A stretch of DNA of 16,176 nucleotides. It comes from Oligoflexia bacterium (GTDB taxonomy: Bacteria > Bdellovibrionota > UBA1018). The position numbers and the translations under genes were made by a program. This document shows positions 7,865-15,757 of this stretch, piece by piece. The stretch covers positions 1 through 16,176 of the forward strand of contig CAIYTD010000327.1 in NCBI GenBank assembly GCA_903928955.1, given 5' to 3'. The notes under the pieces are model-generated. The model did not search any database. It worked only from the letters and a program-made list of their open reading frames with translations, and had not been told where the DNA came from. The number at the start of each line of letters is the position of its first letter. Within the stretch, counting starts at the first letter, position 1.

Positions 7865-8304
7865 CTGACAAAATCAATCCAGAAGGCCGGAAAAGACCTA
7901 GCTTTGAGAAGATTTACCTAGAACTTGCAAAAACTCTTGCAGCTCGTTCGACCTGCTCCCGACTCCAAGTAGGTACTGTCATTACAAGTACTGATTTTAG
8001 AAAAGTTCTAGCAGTAGGATATAACGGGAATGCCACTGGACTACATAATGGATGTGACCGAAATGAACCGGGGAATTGTGGTTGCCTGCATTCTGAAGAA
8101 AATGCTGTCATCAACTGTGATGCTCCGCGTTTTATCGAGAAAATAGTATTCGTCACCCATCTCCCTTGTATTCAATGCGCAAAACGACTCATTAATTTAG
8201 GAAATGTTAAATTCGTCTATTATAATCACGATTATAGAATAAAAGACTCTGTGGAACTGTTACGCTCAGTGGGGATCCAAGTAGAACAATTCAAAAAGAA
8301 TTGA
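7861..8304 (+). CDS. dCMP deaminase-family zinc enzyme
   Basis: Proteins of this family deaminate dCMP to dUMP, the precursor for dTMP synthesis, in the cytosol. This 147-residue protein has the zinc-site pair HSEENA (H77 as ligand, E79 as proton shuttle) and PCIQC (C103 and C106 as ligands). The CSRLQVGTVI stretch (32-41) and GYNGNATGL (53-61) are characteristic of dCMP deaminases (ComEB-like) and argue against tRNA-adenosine or riboflavin-pathway deaminases. Further cysteines (C65, C73, C75) could hold a second zinc, as reported for phage T4 dCMP deaminase; that is inference. The start overlaps the orn stop by 4 nt, and the aminopeptidase gene follows after 24 nt. The partner orn also feeds the nucleotide pool. 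The exact substrate is not provable from sequence. Confidence 0.88.
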   Translation: MTDKINPEGRKRPSFEKIYLELAKTLAARSTCSRLQVGTVITSTDFRKVLAVGYNGNATGLHNGCDRNEPGNCGCLHSEENAVINCDAPRFIEKIVFVTHLPCIQCAKRLINLGNVKFVYYNHDYRIKDSVELLRSVGIQVEQFKKN

Positions 8305-8328
8305 TTCTGAAAAGTGGGGGCAATGGCA

Positions 8329-11082
8329 ATGAAGATGAAACTTCCTAAACTACGTGTTTTCCATGTAGCAGTATGCCTTCTTTCGGGGAGCACACTTGCA
8401 CAGGGAGTGGAACTCAATATAAAATCCAATCCACCTACTGTTCTCAGCCGAGAAACTGCTGCAAGCCGATCTAAACAAATCAGCCGAGTTTCCTATTCTC
8501 TTTGGTTTGGATTAGATGCAGAACGTTTAGATTTCAAGGGAAGAACGATCCTCACTTTTGACTGGAAACCCAAACCGATCGAACTGAAAAGAAAAATATT
8601 CGTTGACTTAGAAGGCGCTTCTATTGAATCTGCCCAGCTCAATGGAAAACCTCTCTCCAACCTGACCCAAGCAGAACGCTATGATGGCCATCACCTCGTT
8701 TTGAATTCCGATGAACTTTCAAATACTGCAAACCGGCTCGAAATTTTCTATTCTCATCCTTATAGTGCGGATGGAAATGGCCTACAACGCTTTATCGATC
8801 CAACCGATCAACGTATCTATCTTTATTCGAATTTTGAACCCTATCATGCACATCGAGTCTTTCCCTGTTTTGATCAACCGGACTTGAAAGCTACCTTCGA
8901 AGTAACGGTCGAAGCTCCGCTCGATTGGGAAGTGATTTCCAATACGCTCCCAAAAGAAAGCAAACCCCTCTCAGGGAAAAAAAATTGGATCTTTCCACCC
9001 AGCCCTTTACTCAGTACCTATCTCTTTGCACTGCATGCCGGCCCTTATTCCGTTTGGAAATCAGAAGCCGAAAAAATTCCTCTCCGCCTATTCGCACGAA
9101 AATCTTTAGCAAAATACGTAGATCACGAGGAATGGTTCAAAATTACTCAAAGTGGATTAGATTATTATGAAATCCAGTTTGGATATCCTTACCCTTTTAA
9201 TAAATACGATCAAATTATTGTCCCGGAATTTAACTCAGGCGCTATGGAAAATGCGGGTGCGGTAACTTTTTCTGAAAAGTTTATTTACCGAACTCGTGTC
9301 ACTACGGATCGCCGTCGCACCCGAGCAAATACAATCCTACATGAAATGGCCCATATGTGGTTTGGTGATCTGGTCACCATGCGCTGGTGGAATGGATTGT
9401 GGCTGAATGAAAGTTTTGCAACATTAATGGCGACTTCAGCAGTAGAGCATGCGACCCCATTTAAAAATTCTTGGCAATCTTTTTTCTCAAATGTCAAAGA
9501 ATGGGCTTATTGGGAAGACCAGCTCATCACCACTCACCCCATTGATCTCCCTGCACCCGATACGAGCGCCGCTGAAGCCAGCTTCGATGGAATTACTTAC
9601 GGAAAAGGGGCAGCCTCACTTAAGCAGCTCACCTTTTATCTCGGAGAAGATGATTTTCGGGAAGGATTACAAAGATATTTTCTAAAATTTGCGTATCGAA
9701 ATACAAGTTTAGCGGACTTTATGAAAACTCTTTCTGAAGCCTCCAGCCAAGAACTCGCCTCCTGGCAACATGCATGGCTTCAAACCACTGGCGTCAACAC
9801 GGTGCGTTCAGAATGGGAATGCCAAACAGATCCTAAAACAGGCAAATTGAAAATATCTCAATTTGATCTACTTCAGACAGGAGAATCTAGAACCCATGCC
9901 ACTCAAGTTGCACTTTTTCAGTTCCCGAAAAACGGAGGAAAGAAAGGCCCGCTTCATTTACAAACCGTTCTAAATACTACCTACAAAGCATCTAAAAATC
10001 CCATTTCTGAAGCGATTGGAAAGCCTTGTCCCGACTTCGTATTTCCCAATTACGAGGACTACGACTACGTAAAAGTAGAATTAGATCCAGTGAGCCTCAA
10101 ATACGCCTTGAATCATGTCTCTCAAATCACAGATGGACTAATGAGGCAAATGATCTGGCATGAACTCTGGCAAATGGTTTTAGATGGAAAACTGCGCGCC
10201 CAAGACTACGCTAGCGCTTCTATAAAACAATTGGGAGAGGAAAAAGACACCGAAATTCTATCCCATATTTTACATCACCTTCAAATTGTCTTAAAATTTT
10301 TAGGCCCTGAGTTACGAATAAATAATCAAAATAAAATAGAAAATTTTATTAAAAATCATCTCATCCAAGCGAGTGGTGGAAGCGACCACCAGCTGATTTG
10401 GTATCAAGCTTTTCTTGAAATCGCCTCTTCTACTCCTTCTAACCAATGGGCAAAAAACTTGCTAGAAGGGAAAACGAAACTCAAGGGTTTTTTGATTGAC
10501 CAGGAACGTCGATGGGAACTCCTTGCACTTCTGTCCCGAAAAGGATTTAAAGGCATTCAGACTCAGCTCAACGACGAGCTCTTACGCGATCCTACTGAAA
10601 GCGGGAAAAAATTAAAAATCGCAGCAGAAGCCTCTATTCCTGACCCCATTCTCAAAAAGAATTGGCTTTCCCAAATCACCCATAGAACCCTCCAACCAGC
10701 TCCGCTTCCTTCTTTTAGTCCCACTCCTTCACCTAGTCCCGACCTAATTTCCACACCCTACACGCTCTCTCAACTAAAAGAGGCAATGATCCATTACCAG
10801 CACCTCGAACAAGAAGAATTTATTCGAGCATCTGTAGAAAACTATTTTCAAGCCATTCCTCAGCTTGTACTTTCTCAACAGGCAGAAGATCAAACTTATT
10901 CGACTTGGTTTGTTAAATATATGTTTCCATCACTTTGCGATGCCGACATTATTTTGCGCACCACCGCACTGCTGAATTCTATGCCAGATCTCCCAGCAAC
11001 TATTATAAAAAGTTTAAAAATCAGCCGACAAGAGGAAGAGCGCTGTATTCTGGCTCGTGAAAAATCCGAAAAAGAAAACTAG
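8329..11082 (+). CDS. Exported M1-family metallo-aminopeptidase (PepN-like)
   Basis: This is a zinc aminopeptidase that removes N-terminal residues from peptides, probably in the periplasm. From the ATG at 8329 it has 917 residues. An N-terminal signal peptide (MKMKLPKLR, then a hydrophobic stretch, with cleavage likely after about residue 25, LA/QG) precedes the beta-rich domain. The exopeptidase motif GAMENAG is at 304-310. The zinc site is HEMAH (H338, E339, H342) with E361 in NESFA, and the catalytic Tyr is Y424 in YGKGA. The C-terminal half is a helical ERAP1_C-like domain, interrupted by a Pro/Ser-rich stretch (about 789-804). The open frame extends to a GTG at 8314. I prefer 8329, which has GGGGG 8 nt upstream; 8323 is possible. 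No lipobox cysteine is present. It is probably cotranscribed with orn and the deaminase. The stop shares CTAG with the convergent xth. Confidence 0.92.
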   Translation: MKMKLPKLRVFHVAVCLLSGSTLAQGVELNIKSNPPTVLSRETAASRSKQISRVSYSLWFGLDAERLDFKGRTILTFDWKPKPIELKRKIFVDLEGASIESAQLNGKPLSNLTQAERYDGHHLVLNSDELSNTANRLEIFYSHPYSADGNGLQRFIDPTDQRIYLYSNFEPYHAHRVFPCFDQPDLKATFEVTVEAPLDWEVISNTLPKESKPLSGKKNWIFPPSPLLSTYLFALHAGPYSVWKSEAEKIPLRLFARKSLAKYVDHEEWFKITQSGLDYYEIQFGYPYPFNKYDQIIVPEFNSGAMENAGAVTFSEKFIYRTRVTTDRRRTRANTILHEMAHMWFGDLVTMRWWNGLWLNESFATLMATSAVEHATPFKNSWQSFFSNVKEWAYWEDQLITTHPIDLPAPDTSAAEASFDGITYGKGAASLKQLTFYLGEDDFREGLQRYFLKFAYRNTSLADFMKTLSEASSQELASWQHAWLQTTGVNTVRSEWECQTDPKTGKLKISQFDLLQTGESRTHATQVALFQFPKNGGKKGPLHLQTVLNTTYKASKNPISEAIGKPCPDFVFPNYEDYDYVKVELDPVSLKYALNHVSQITDGLMRQMIWHELWQMVLDGKLRAQDYASASIKQLGEEKDTEILSHILHHLQIVLKFLGPELRINNQNKIENFIKNHLIQASGGSDHQLIWYQAFLEIASSTPSNQWAKNLLEGKTKLKGFLIDQERRWELLALLSRKGFKGIQTQLNDELLRDPTESGKKLKIAAEASIPDPILKKNWLSQITHRTLQPAPLPSFSPTPSPSPDLISTPYTLSQLKEAMIHYQHLEQEEFIRASVENYFQAIPQLVLSQQAEDQTYSTWFVKYMFPSLCDADIILRTTALLNSMPDLPATIIKSLKISRQEEERCILAREKSEKEN

Positions 11083-11843
11083 GCTTTGAACCCACATACT
11101 ACAGGACAATGATCTGATCCTTGAATAAGTGACTGATGTTGCACTTGACGTAACCGATCCTTTGACTCTTGGTTCACCATAAAGTAATCGAGGCGCCATC
11201 CAATATTTTTTTGTCGAACCCCTGGGCGATAGCTCCACCATGTATAATGCCCAGGATCCTTTGTGAAGTGTCGAAATCCATCCACATATCCATGCGAAAC
11301 AAATTGATCCATCCAAGCACGCTCTTCAGGCAAAAAACCAGCATTATTCATATTAGATTTAGGATTTTTCAAATCGATCTCTTGATGAGCAATATTGAAA
11401 TCCCCACAAATAATAAGACTCTTTCCTTTCGCCACTAAACGCTGACAGAGCTCCAACATTTTTTGGCAAAAATGGAGCTTATAATCTAATCGAGCATGGT
11501 CTCTTTGACTATTTGGAAAATAAGCATTCAATAGCGTAAACTCTGAATACTCAGCTATCAACACTCTCCCCTCAGAATCGATTTCAGGAATTCCCATACC
11601 TATTTGGAAAGAAAGTGGTTCTATTTTAGAATAAATAGCGACACCGCTATACCCTGGTTTTTGAGCCGAATGCCAATAAGAATGATAATTTTTTGGGTGA
11701 AGAATCGCTTCATCCAATTGTTGAGGATTTGCTTTAGTTTCCTGAACACAGACAATATCAGCGTTTTCTTGCTCAAACCAAGGATGAAAACTCGAGCGAC
11801 TAGCAGCGCGGATCCCATTCACATTCCAAGAAATGATTTTCAT
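11079..11843 (-). CDS. xth: Exodeoxyribonuclease III (Xth-type AP endonuclease)
   Basis: This Mg-dependent enzyme cuts DNA at abasic sites and has 3'-5' exonuclease and 3'-phosphatase activity in base excision repair. The 254 residues match the family length. Active-site residues are visible: N7 in SWNVNGIRA, E35 in QETKA, Y108 in NAYFPN, D148 and N150 in CGDFNIAH, D219 in RLDYF, and the D244-H245 pair in GSDHCPV. The TWWSYRPGVR segment (201-210) is typical of ExoA/XthA. It starts 37 nt downstream of the DUF2079 gene on the same strand, with only a weak AAAGA-like ribosome site, and may be the last gene of a lysC-led operon or have its own promoter. Its TAG stop is built from the same four bases (CTAG) as the stop of the convergent aminopeptidase gene. 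Confidence 0.96.
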   Translation of the reverse strand: MKIISWNVNGIRAASRSSFHPWFEQENADIVCVQETKANPQQLDEAILHPKNYHSYWHSAQKPGYSGVAIYSKIEPLSFQIGMGIPEIDSEGRVLIAEYSEFTLLNAYFPNSQRDHARLDYKLHFCQKMLELCQRLVAKGKSLIICGDFNIAHQEIDLKNPKSNMNNAGFLPEERAWMDQFVSHGYVDGFRHFTKDPGHYTWWSYRPGVRQKNIGWRLDYFMVNQESKDRLRQVQHQSLIQGSDHCPVVCGFKA

Positions 11844-11880
11844 ATAAGATCTTTAACTCTTAGAAAATCTTCCTGCAAGA

Positions 11881-13593
11881 CTATCTCAAACGATAAATCA
11901 TCCAGGACTGAACTTTCAAAACCAACGACGCTTGAACATCAGGATGCCCCACCTGACACCCTGATAGAACGAGCTGAAGCTCTTGATTAAATTGTTTGTC
12001 CTCATGGATCACATTTTTAACAATATATTCTGGACATTGCCCGGGTAGCAGTGCCACATCGGGCCAGCGAGTGATCCACTTTCTTCCCGCTAGCCATGGT
12101 CCTACCAATTCATCTGCAGAAACAGACGCTTCGAGGGGAATCGCTCGAAAAGCTGTTCGAACCGAAGAAATTTGACGCGCTTCGCTCCAATACCCTCGCA
12201 AGTCTGCTAGAGGATCGTGGTCCATTCGAACAAGTGCAAACAATACCCATGCCCAGATCCAGTTCGGAGAGCATTTTTGAGCCAATAGTACAATAGTGAT
12301 GGAGGCTAAGGCGGGCCAGAGTTCTAAGACATAGTGAAAATGACTATCTCGTAAAGGAGAATAAGTAGCCAGTGCCGCACTTAAAAAAGAAGGAATGATC
12401 ATCCCTAGCCAAACACTTACCGGCGCCTTCTTGGGATTGAATAAAGCAACCAACGGTAAAAATAACCAAGGAGAAAACACGACAAAAAAATAGTGAACTA
12501 ATTGAGAAGCACCTACAGCATGAATAATATTCTGCGGAGCAAAAAATAGAGTATGCAAAAAAGTCTCTAGATTATTGCCTAAATAGGAATAGTATCGACT
12601 AAAATAATTTTTACCCACAGGATGAGGCATTTTCTCGAAATAAATAAACTTTAGAACTAAAATAATCGAGAAACCAGCCGACACACTGGCAAACCCCATT
12701 CTAGAAAAAAAATATCTATTCTGTTGGTAAATTGCCCAAATGCCTAAACCTATAGCAACATCTAATAATAAAATTTCTTTAGAAAAAGCCGCTATCAAAA
12801 AGAGGATCAAAATAAGTAATTCTTTATACCTTCTGAGGTAAAAAGAAATATGAGAATTCTGAACAAATACAAAAGTTAAAGCCCAAGAAATACAAAGAAA
12901 TCCCAATGCATTCTCATGAAATCCCCAACGAAGATTGCCCCATAAACTATCAAAACTCAGAACAAAAATGAGAGTAGCAGTAGCTAATTTCATTCTAAAA
13001 GCTAAGGATGCCCCCGGAGCTCTTTCTGCCAAATAAATCCATGCTGCGCATCCACCAAACAGGCAAAAAACCTGAAAAATCGGGAGAAAAAAAGGAGACT
13101 CGCCAAATAAATAAAAAAATGGCACAACTCCAGCAATCGAGGGAGAAAAATGATCTGTTAAAAAATCTCCAGCCCCACTAATCGTACTGTGAAAACCTAA
13201 ATGATTTTTAATTCCCCAAAAAATCTGGTGAAATATCCCTACATCCCAAAGCGGAACTCTCAACGCTAGAGTTTGAAGAATATTTAATAAAAGTGCATAA
13301 ATAAAACTCAATGCATAAAGTCCCCAGCGCAATTTTGGCCGAGCAAGAAGTAAACCTATACTATTGACACTCCGAAGAATGAAACTTTTCTCACGAAGTC
13401 GTGGATAACAAAAATACCCCAAAATTCCCAAAAGGATTGCAGCTCGTCGCGGATCCGCTCCATGCTTAAGATAAAGGTGCCCCTGAAACGGAACCCCCCC
13501 ACAAAGCCAAATAAATAATAAACATAAAATAAATAAATCAAAGCCCGCCGTAATTATTCGGCGCAATGCAGTCCAAACCCCAAATGAAGGCAT
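11881..13593 (-). CDS. DUF2079 polytopic membrane protein
   Basis: This is a 570-residue integral membrane protein, function unknown. Many hydrophobic segments are visible (roughly 13-30, 50-63, 90-112, 152-185, 203-215, 230-246, 257-290, 301-318, 367-385, 394-412, 422-455), followed by a soluble tail (about 477-570). The DUF2079 hallmark WDVGIFHQIFW (116-126) with DHFSP (147-151), then FHENA (225-229), SKEILLLD (271-278), HFHYVLELWP (418-427) and ASVSADELV (489-497) support the family. DUF2079 proteins have been related to GT-C-fold lipid-linked sugar transferases, so a cell-surface glycosylation role is possible but unproven here. The ATG at 13593 lies 40 nt inside lysC and is preceded by AAGAG. 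A TTG at 13566 is an alternative with a shorter overlap. It sits between lysC and xth, which do not suggest a shared function. Confidence 0.85.
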   Translation of the reverse strand: MPSFGVWTALRRIITAGFDLFILCLLFIWLCGGVPFQGHLYLKHGADPRRAAILLGILGYFCYPRLREKSFILRSVNSIGLLLARPKLRWGLYALSFIYALLLNILQTLALRVPLWDVGIFHQIFWGIKNHLGFHSTISGAGDFLTDHFSPSIAGVVPFFYLFGESPFFLPIFQVFCLFGGCAAWIYLAERAPGASLAFRMKLATATLIFVLSFDSLWGNLRWGFHENALGFLCISWALTFVFVQNSHISFYLRRYKELLILILFLIAAFSKEILLLDVAIGLGIWAIYQQNRYFFSRMGFASVSAGFSIILVLKFIYFEKMPHPVGKNYFSRYYSYLGNNLETFLHTLFFAPQNIIHAVGASQLVHYFFVVFSPWLFLPLVALFNPKKAPVSVWLGMIIPSFLSAALATYSPLRDSHFHYVLELWPALASITIVLLAQKCSPNWIWAWVLFALVRMDHDPLADLRGYWSEARQISSVRTAFRAIPLEASVSADELVGPWLAGRKWITRWPDVALLPGQCPEYIVKNVIHEDKQFNQELQLVLSGCQVGHPDVQASLVLKVQSWMIYRLR

Positions 13594-14816
13594 TCAACAG
13601 CTCTTTTTACTGCGACTTCTGGAATCAAACAAGAAATTTTAATCTCTGAAGTTGTGATGAGTTTAATATTAATGTCAGCCTGAGCAAGAAGCTGAAACAT
13701 CTGAGAGGCCACCCCAGGATGATGCTGCATTCCCACTCCAACAATACTCACTTTAGCTAATTTTTCCTCTTCCACGATCCTCATACTTGAAAAATAATTT
13801 CTTTTCAGTTCCTGTAAAATAATTCCTGTTTTTAAAAAATCTGTTTTTCCGACTGTAAAACTTAAAGCAAGTAACCCATTCATTGCAATATCTTGAACTA
13901 TGACGTCCACCACAATGGATGCAGCAGAGAGAGCAACAAAAACCTGAGCCACCACCCCAGGCTGATCCGGAAGATTTTGAAGAGTAAACTTCACTTGACC
14001 TACATCAGCTGCTACACCCGCCACAACAACTTGTTCCAGCTGTTGACCTAAAGCTTCTTTTGATACCACTCGTGTACCCTCCTCCTGACTAAAACTGGAC
14101 CGCACATGCAGCGGAAGTTGATATTTAGCTGCAAGCTCAACCGAACGAATCTGAAGTACTTTTGCTCCTAGACTAGCTAATTCCATCATCTCCTCATAGG
14201 AAATTTTTTTAATTTTTCGTGCCTCTCTGCAAAGTCTAGGATCCGTTGTATAAACCCCGTCCACGTCTGTGTAAATTTCACAATCACTGGCTTTTAAAGC
14301 AATTGCAATGGCAACTGCACTTGTATCGGATCCCCCCCTTCCTAATGTCGTAATATTATGTTCAAAATCTACTCCTTGAAATCCGGCAATCACTGGAATA
14401 ACCCGTACCGCAATATCATTTGTTAAAAGAGTCGTGTCGATCGCTTGAATTCGAGCTTTTGAAAATACGCTATCCGTAAATATTCCAATTTGATGCCCTA
14501 ACAAACCCCGAGCAACAGGACGTCCTTCCTTTAAAAGGCCTCTTTTTTCTGCTTCAGTATTAATTGCAAGAGTAACTAATCCAACTGCTATTTGTTCTCC
14601 ACTTGAAATCAATAAATCATATTCACGTGAATCAGGAATGGGATTAATTTCAGTTGCAAATTGAATCAATCGATTCGTCTCACCCGCCATAGCTGAAACA
14701 ACCAAAACAATATCATCCCCCTTCTCTCGCGCATCCAACACTGCGCAAGCAACATGTTGAATGCGTGCAATTGTTCCGACGGATGTCCCACCAAATTTTT
14801 GTACGATAAGCGCCAT
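13554..14816 (-). CDS. lysC: Aspartokinase, monofunctional
   Basis: It phosphorylates aspartate to aspartyl-4-phosphate, the first step toward lysine, diaminopimelate, methionine and threonine. The 420-residue protein has an amino-acid kinase domain with KFGGTSVG (7-14), SSGEQ (71-75), TLGRGGSDTSA (157-167) and the YTDVDGVYTTDPR nucleotide-site segment (182-194). Two ACT domains follow (about 275-345 and 355-420), which in this family bind the feedback inhibitor (lysine and/or threonine). There is no homoserine dehydrogenase domain. I chose the ATG at 14816, directly before the conserved KFGG motif; the open frame could extend 18 codons upstream but nothing supports it. A GGAG lies 11 nt upstream. 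The 3' end overlaps the DUF2079 gene by 40 nt, and fabI is divergent. Which amino acid inhibits it cannot be read from the sequence. Confidence 0.96.
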   Translation of the reverse strand: MALIVQKFGGTSVGTIARIQHVACAVLDAREKGDDIVLVVSAMAGETNRLIQFATEINPIPDSREYDLLISSGEQIAVGLVTLAINTEAEKRGLLKEGRPVARGLLGHQIGIFTDSVFSKARIQAIDTTLLTNDIAVRVIPVIAGFQGVDFEHNITTLGRGGSDTSAVAIAIALKASDCEIYTDVDGVYTTDPRLCREARKIKKISYEEMMELASLGAKVLQIRSVELAAKYQLPLHVRSSFSQEEGTRVVSKEALGQQLEQVVVAGVAADVGQVKFTLQNLPDQPGVVAQVFVALSAASIVVDVIVQDIAMNGLLALSFTVGKTDFLKTGIILQELKRNYFSSMRIVEEEKLAKVSIVGVGMQHHPGVASQMFQLLAQADINIKLITTSEIKISCLIPEVAVKRAVECLHLGFGLHCAE

Positions 14817-14852
14817 GTCCCAAATTACTCCATGATCGCGCCAAACTACTGA

Positions 14853-14867
14853 ATTTTTCGGAAAAAT
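14853..14867. promoter_or_regulatory. 15-bp perfect palindrome between lysC and fabI
   Basis: ATTTTTC-G-GAAAAAT is a perfect inverted repeat with 7-bp arms and a single central base. It lies 36 nt upstream of the lysC ATG and about 40 nt upstream of the -35 box suggested for fabI. Its position would suit an operator. No regulator binding such a site is recognised, and AT-rich palindromes also arise by chance. Confidence 0.25.
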
Positions 14868-14905
14868 CAATAGAAACCCCGAAATGAAGACTCTTGTTTT
14901 CTCAC

Positions 14906-14935
14906 TTGCGGAAACGACATGCTAAAGACTATAGA
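14906..14935 (+). promoter_or_regulatory. Candidate sigma70-type promoter of fabI
   Basis: TTGCGG (14906-14911) and TATAGA (14930-14935) are separated by 18 nt. The -10 box is identical to the one proposed upstream of gap. The start would be near 14942, giving a leader of about 30 nt that contains AGAGG (14961-14965), 6 nt before the fabI ATG. Confidence 0.42.
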
Positions 14936-14971
14936 TAAAAGATTAAAAAATTCTGTTAAGAGAGGAAAGCT

Positions 14972-15757
14972 ATGTCAAATTTGAATCCCAAATGGTTTGA
15001 AGGTAAAAAAGCATTAGTATTGGGCGTAGCAAACGAAAGGAGTCTAGCCTGGTCCATAGCCCAGCATCTTCATCAAGGAGGCGCCCAGCTTGCCTTTACT
15101 TTTTTGGGGGACTCTCTCGAGCGGCGAGTGCGACCTCTAGCAGAATCCCTCCAAGCCGACTTAATTTTGCCCTGCAATGTAACAGACGACGCTCAGCTGG
15201 ATACCCTTTTCAGTCAAATCAAAGACAAATGGGGATCCCTCGACTATTTGATTCATTCAGTCGCATTTGCAAATAAAGAAGATTTGGAAGGCCGTTTTGT
15301 TACGACTTCTAGAGAAGGGTTTCGAATGGCTTTAGACGTGAGCGCTTATAGCCTGATTGCAACCGCACAAAGAGCCGAACCCCTCATGGAAGGACACGAG
15401 GCTTCCATTATTACACTGACCTATTACGGAGCCAAAAAAGTAGTCCCAAACTACAATATCATGGGAGTAGCTAAAGCTGCTCTTGAAGCAAGCGTCCGCT
15501 ATCTCGCGTATGACTTAGGTCCTAAGAAAATCCGTGTCAATGCGATTTCTGCTGGCCCTGTCAAAACTTTAGCGGCTGCCGGAATCAGAAATTTTAAAAC
15601 CATGCTGGCTTCTTCTCAGGAAAAAAACCCTTTGCATGAAAACATTTCTGGAGACGACGTAGGCGCTTTAGCAGCATTTCTCTGCTCCCCTCTCGGCAAA
15701 CACATTACAGGAAGCACTCTTTATGTCGACAGCGGGGCCCATATTATGGGGGGCTAA
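14972..15757 (+). CDS. fabI: Enoyl-[acyl-carrier-protein] reductase, FabI type
   Basis: FabI reduces trans-2-enoyl-ACP with NADH or NADPH in the last step of each fatty-acid elongation cycle and is the target of triclosan-type inhibitors. The 261 residues show the FabI variant of the short-chain reductase fold: the nucleotide-binding GVANERSLAWSIA (18-30) in place of the usual TGxxxGIG, HSVAFAN (95-101), and the catalytic set Y151 (TYYGAK), Y161 and K168 in YNIMGVAK. NAISAGPVKTLAA (190-202) is the substrate-loop segment. Position A98 corresponds to E. coli G93, where replacement alters inhibitor binding; Ala is natural in many FabI proteins, so I draw no resistance conclusion. The start has AGAGG 6 nt upstream. 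The next gene begins at the base right after the stop, pointing to cotranscription. Confidence 0.97.
   Translation: MSNLNPKWFEGKKALVLGVANERSLAWSIAQHLHQGGAQLAFTFLGDSLERRVRPLAESLQADLILPCNVTDDAQLDTLFSQIKDKWGSLDYLIHSVAFANKEDLEGRFVTTSREGFRMALDVSAYSLIATAQRAEPLMEGHEASIITLTYYGAKKVVPNYNIMGVAKAALEASVRYLAYDLGPKKIRVNAISAGPVKTLAAAGIRNFKTMLASSQEKNPLHENISGDDVGALAAFLCSPLGKHITGSTLYVDSGAHIMGG

Noticed and set aside
8348..8404. Lipoprotein signal in the aminopeptidase N-terminus
   Set aside because: The cysteine in the hydrophobic stretch is preceded by V-A-V, which lacks the small residue required at -1 of a lipobox. An ordinary signal peptide fits better.
11604..11990. 128-codon plus-strand open frame across the xth/DUF2079 junction
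   Set aside because: It is antisense to two confident genes and resembles no known protein.
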